Origin: Shewanella sp. GD04112
Lineage (GTDB): Bacteria > Pseudomonadota > Gammaproteobacteria > Enterobacterales > Shewanellaceae
Direction: 5' to 3'
NCBI RefSeq assembly: GCF_029835735.1
Contig: NZ_JAOEAL010000001.1
Span: forward strand, 4,154,001 to 4,218,000
Length of the DNA: 64,000 nucleotides
In this document: piece after piece, positions 62,206-64,000 of the stretch
Position numbering within the stretch: position 1 is the stretch's first letter
Layout of the letters: each line of letters starts with the position of its first letter
Program-made: the position numbers and the translations under genes
The notes under the pieces: model-generated
Databases searched by the model: none
What the model saw: only the letters and a program-made list of their open reading frames with translations
Told to the model about the DNA's origin: nothing

Positions 62206-63204
62206 TCACAAGGTTAATACGACTTTGCCTCTATGTTCTCCCGACTGCATCAGCGCATGGGCCTTGGCCGCCTCGGCCAGTGGAAAGGTGGCACAGATAT
62301 GCGGCACGATTTGCTGACTATCGAGCAAAGGCCAAACCTGCTCACTTAATTGCTTGGCGATTTCGGCTTTTGCCGCAACGCTCTGCGGTCTTAAGGTTGA
62401 TCCCGTCCACACAATACGTTTGGCCATCAACTGCAGAATGTTCACCTCTGCCTTACCGCTACGTTGGGTCGACACTGACACCATGCGGCCATCTAGCGCT
62501 AATGCTTGAAGATTCAAGTTGATAAAGTCGCCACCAGCAATATCAAACACCACATTGACGCCCTTGCCTTGGGTAAAGGCCATGACTTCTTCCACGAAGT
62601 TCTGGGTGTTGTAGTTCACCACTAGATGGGCGCCTAATCCGGCGCAATAGTCGCGCTTAGCATCCTGCCCCGTGGTCGCAATCACGGTCGCACCAAGATG
62701 CTTAGCGAGGGAAATCGCCGTGCTGCCAATGCCACCCGAGCCACCGTGGATCAACACGGTTTCACCCGCCTTGAGTCCCGCGCGCATAAAGAGGTTGCCC
62801 CACACAGTGAAAAAGGTTTCGGGCAGCGCCGCCGCTTGCACCTCAGAAAAGCCCTGTGGAATAGGTAAACAATGCTCAGCATAGGTTAAGGTGTACTCAC
62901 CGTAGCCACCGCCGGGCACTAAAGCACAAACCTTATCTCCTAACTGCCATTGAGTCACGCCGTCGCCCAAGGCGCAGATCTCCCCCGCGACTTCCAGCCC
63001 AATAATCGGCGATGCCCCAGGTGGTGGTGGATACATTCCCATCCTTTGTTTGATATCGGGTCCATTCACCCCGGCTGCGCGGTTACGAATCAAGACTTGG
63101 CCAGCACTCGGTACGGGCAATGGCGAGCGTGTCAGCTGCATCACCTCAGGCTCGCCGGGCTGCTCAAGATAAATATGCGTGTAATCATGGGGTAATTCGG
63201 ACAT
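62206..63204 (-). CDS. Zinc-free NADPH:quinone oxidoreductase (MDR family)
   Basis: 332 residues. The Rossmann motif VLIHGGSGGIGSTAISLAKH and the N-terminal GroES-like fold (GQVLIRNRAAGVNGPDIKQR) define the zeta-crystallin/PIG3 group. NADPH-dependent reduction of quinones or other carbonyls. It lacks the Zn-binding Cys set of classical alcohol dehydrogenases. Single gene. Confidence 0.92.
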   Translation of the reverse strand: MSELPHDYTHIYLEQPGEPEVMQLTRSPLPVPSAGQVLIRNRAAGVNGPDIKQRMGMYPPPPGASPIIGLEVAGEICALGDGVTQWQLGDKVCALVPGGGYGEYTLTYAEHCLPIPQGFSEVQAAALPETFFTVWGNLFMRAGLKAGETVLIHGGSGGIGSTAISLAKHLGATVIATTGQDAKRDYCAGLGAHLVVNYNTQNFVEEVMAFTQGKGVNVVFDIAGGDFINLNLQALALDGRMVSVSTQRSGKAEVNILQLMAKRIVWTGSTLRPQSVAAKAEIAKQLSEQVWPLLDSQQIVPHICATFPLAEAAKAHALMQSGEHRGKVVLTL

Positions 63205-63366
63205 AACGTGCTCCTAGGAGAATACAGAGTACTGCCGCTAACAAGGCAGTCTTCATTGCTCGTTAGCAGCCATTTAAGGCATAGCTGGATATGGGGATAA
63301 ATCGATAATCATAGCGACGATAGGGCTAGACTATCCCAAGTTCAAACACTAAAACAGACATGACTC

Positions 63367-64000
63367 TCAAAGCTTTTCCAACGCTTGTGCTCTAGCCTTG
63401 GCCTTAGCTTCGTAATCATTCGTAAAGGATTTAGCCAGTTCAATGCTGTGCTGATAGAGCGCAAGGGCACGCTCTGGCTCAACGCTGCCACCTTCGCCCG
63501 CATCGAGTAGGCTCGCAAGCTGAAAATAGGCACGACCCAACACGTCCCGCTGTATACCTTGTTTATCACCCTGCGAAACCACTTTTTCGAGCCAGAGGCG
63601 GGCATTGTGCGCATCGCGCATGGCGGGTTTTAACAGAATATCCGCATACTCGGCGGCGACATAGAGATCGCGCTCGGCGGCAATCTGCCAAAACTCTTGG
63701 CTTTGTTCAAAATCCTCGAGCAAATAATAGTAATCACTGGCCGCGCTATGGGCTAAGGCTGGATCAGCCTGCACGCTCATACGATAGTGAGTTAACGCTG
63801 CCGTTGCATCATGGTAGGGCGACCAAGGCAATGCTTGGTACAGCGCCATCATACTCATGGCCTCGGGAACACCTTGATTAACCAACTGATTTAACTGCTC
63901 CCAAGCGCTGTCTTGGACGCTTTTCGCCTCGGCCGTATTCGGTTTGCCTTGCAGTATGGTCTCAAATGGCTGACGAATCAGTTCCAACTTGGCCTCGACA
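63367..64000 (-). CDS. Sel1/TPR-repeat protein, 5' part missing
   Basis: The frame runs past the right edge. The first visible codons read VEAKLELIRQPFET, with no certain start; a TTG at 63987 would be possible but the frame upstream stays open. About 210 residues remain, mostly helices with Sel1-like repeats: EAMSMMALYQALPW, AAEYADILLKPAM, YFQLASLLDAGEGG. Such repeats are protein-binding scaffolds. No signal peptide or membrane segment is visible in this part. Function unknown. Confidence 0.7.
   Translation of the reverse strand, partial: VEAKLELIRQPFETILQGKPNTAEAKSVQDSAWEQLNQLVNQGVPEAMSMMALYQALPWSPYHDATAALTHYRMSVQADPALAHSAASDYYYLLEDFEQSQEFWQIAAERDLYVAAEYADILLKPAMRDAHNARLWLEKVVSQGDKQGIQRDVLGRAYFQLASLLDAGEGGSVEPERALALYQHSIELAKSFTNDYEAKAKARAQALEKL

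Overview
The window is a stretch of gammaproteobacterial chromosome that most resembles Shewanella (an S. oneidensis / MR-4 / ANA-3-like strain). The evidence is recognisable genes (aroG, amtB-glnK, groESL, cutA-dsbD, fxsA), a periplasmic KatG, a GlyGly-CTERM surface protein, DUF2999, and a GC content in the mid-to-high 40s. The genus call rests on protein recognition and was not checked by a search. I see no rRNA, tRNA, CRISPR array, intact insertion sequence or prophage. Most of the window is ordinary chromosome, and many minus-strand units end in clear rho-independent terminators.

Layout. 1-2442: start of aroG, a TPR/transglutaminase-like lipoprotein and a small exported protein. 2559-4220: glnK-amtB nitrogen operon with a candidate sigma-54 promoter and an NtrC palindrome. 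4483-9394: isochorismatase-family enzyme, two exported proteins of unknown role, a LysE exporter, an AraC regulator and a His-tailed exported protein. 9503-14999: two tandem PhoA-type alkaline phosphatases behind a TonB-dependent receptor, a plausible phosphate-scavenging block. 15343-19575: periplasmic solute-binding protein, membrane diguanylate cyclase preceded by tiny overlapping reading frames, cold-shock/excalibur fusion protein, thioredoxin-like protein. 19583-26652: NifX-like/DUF134 pair, ModF-like double ABC protein, membrane protein, exported catalase-peroxidase, DUF2999 protein, lipoprotein.

26840-38970 is the most distinctive region. A divergent LysR regulator faces a nine-gene, tightly packed minus-strand cluster: Ser-type sulfatase, anaerobic sulfatase maturase (radical SAM), MoxR AAA+ ATPase, DUF58, DUF4381, BatA, a BatB-BatC fusion, BatD and an exported HAD phosphatase, ending in a terminator. 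The enzyme, its activator and a whole MoxR/VWA envelope apparatus therefore appear to be one expression unit. The sulfatase has no good start in its own frame. A perfect ribosome site and ATG lie in the neighbouring frame just before an A7 slippery run, so its expression may depend on a -1 frameshift, slippage or phase variation.

39133-43373: a large secreted CLCA-like metalloprotease/VWA/cadherin-like protein with a GlyGly-CTERM tail, and its small partner. 43374-44158: a gene-poor tract with strong hairpins. 44159-46267: groESL with a sigma-32 promoter. 46371-53209: MATE exporter and a LysR-controlled RND pump. 53385-64000: small exported protein, fxsA, cutA-dsbD, Kef-type antiporter, galK, galM, a small acidic protein, a quinone oxidoreductase and a truncated Sel1-like protein.
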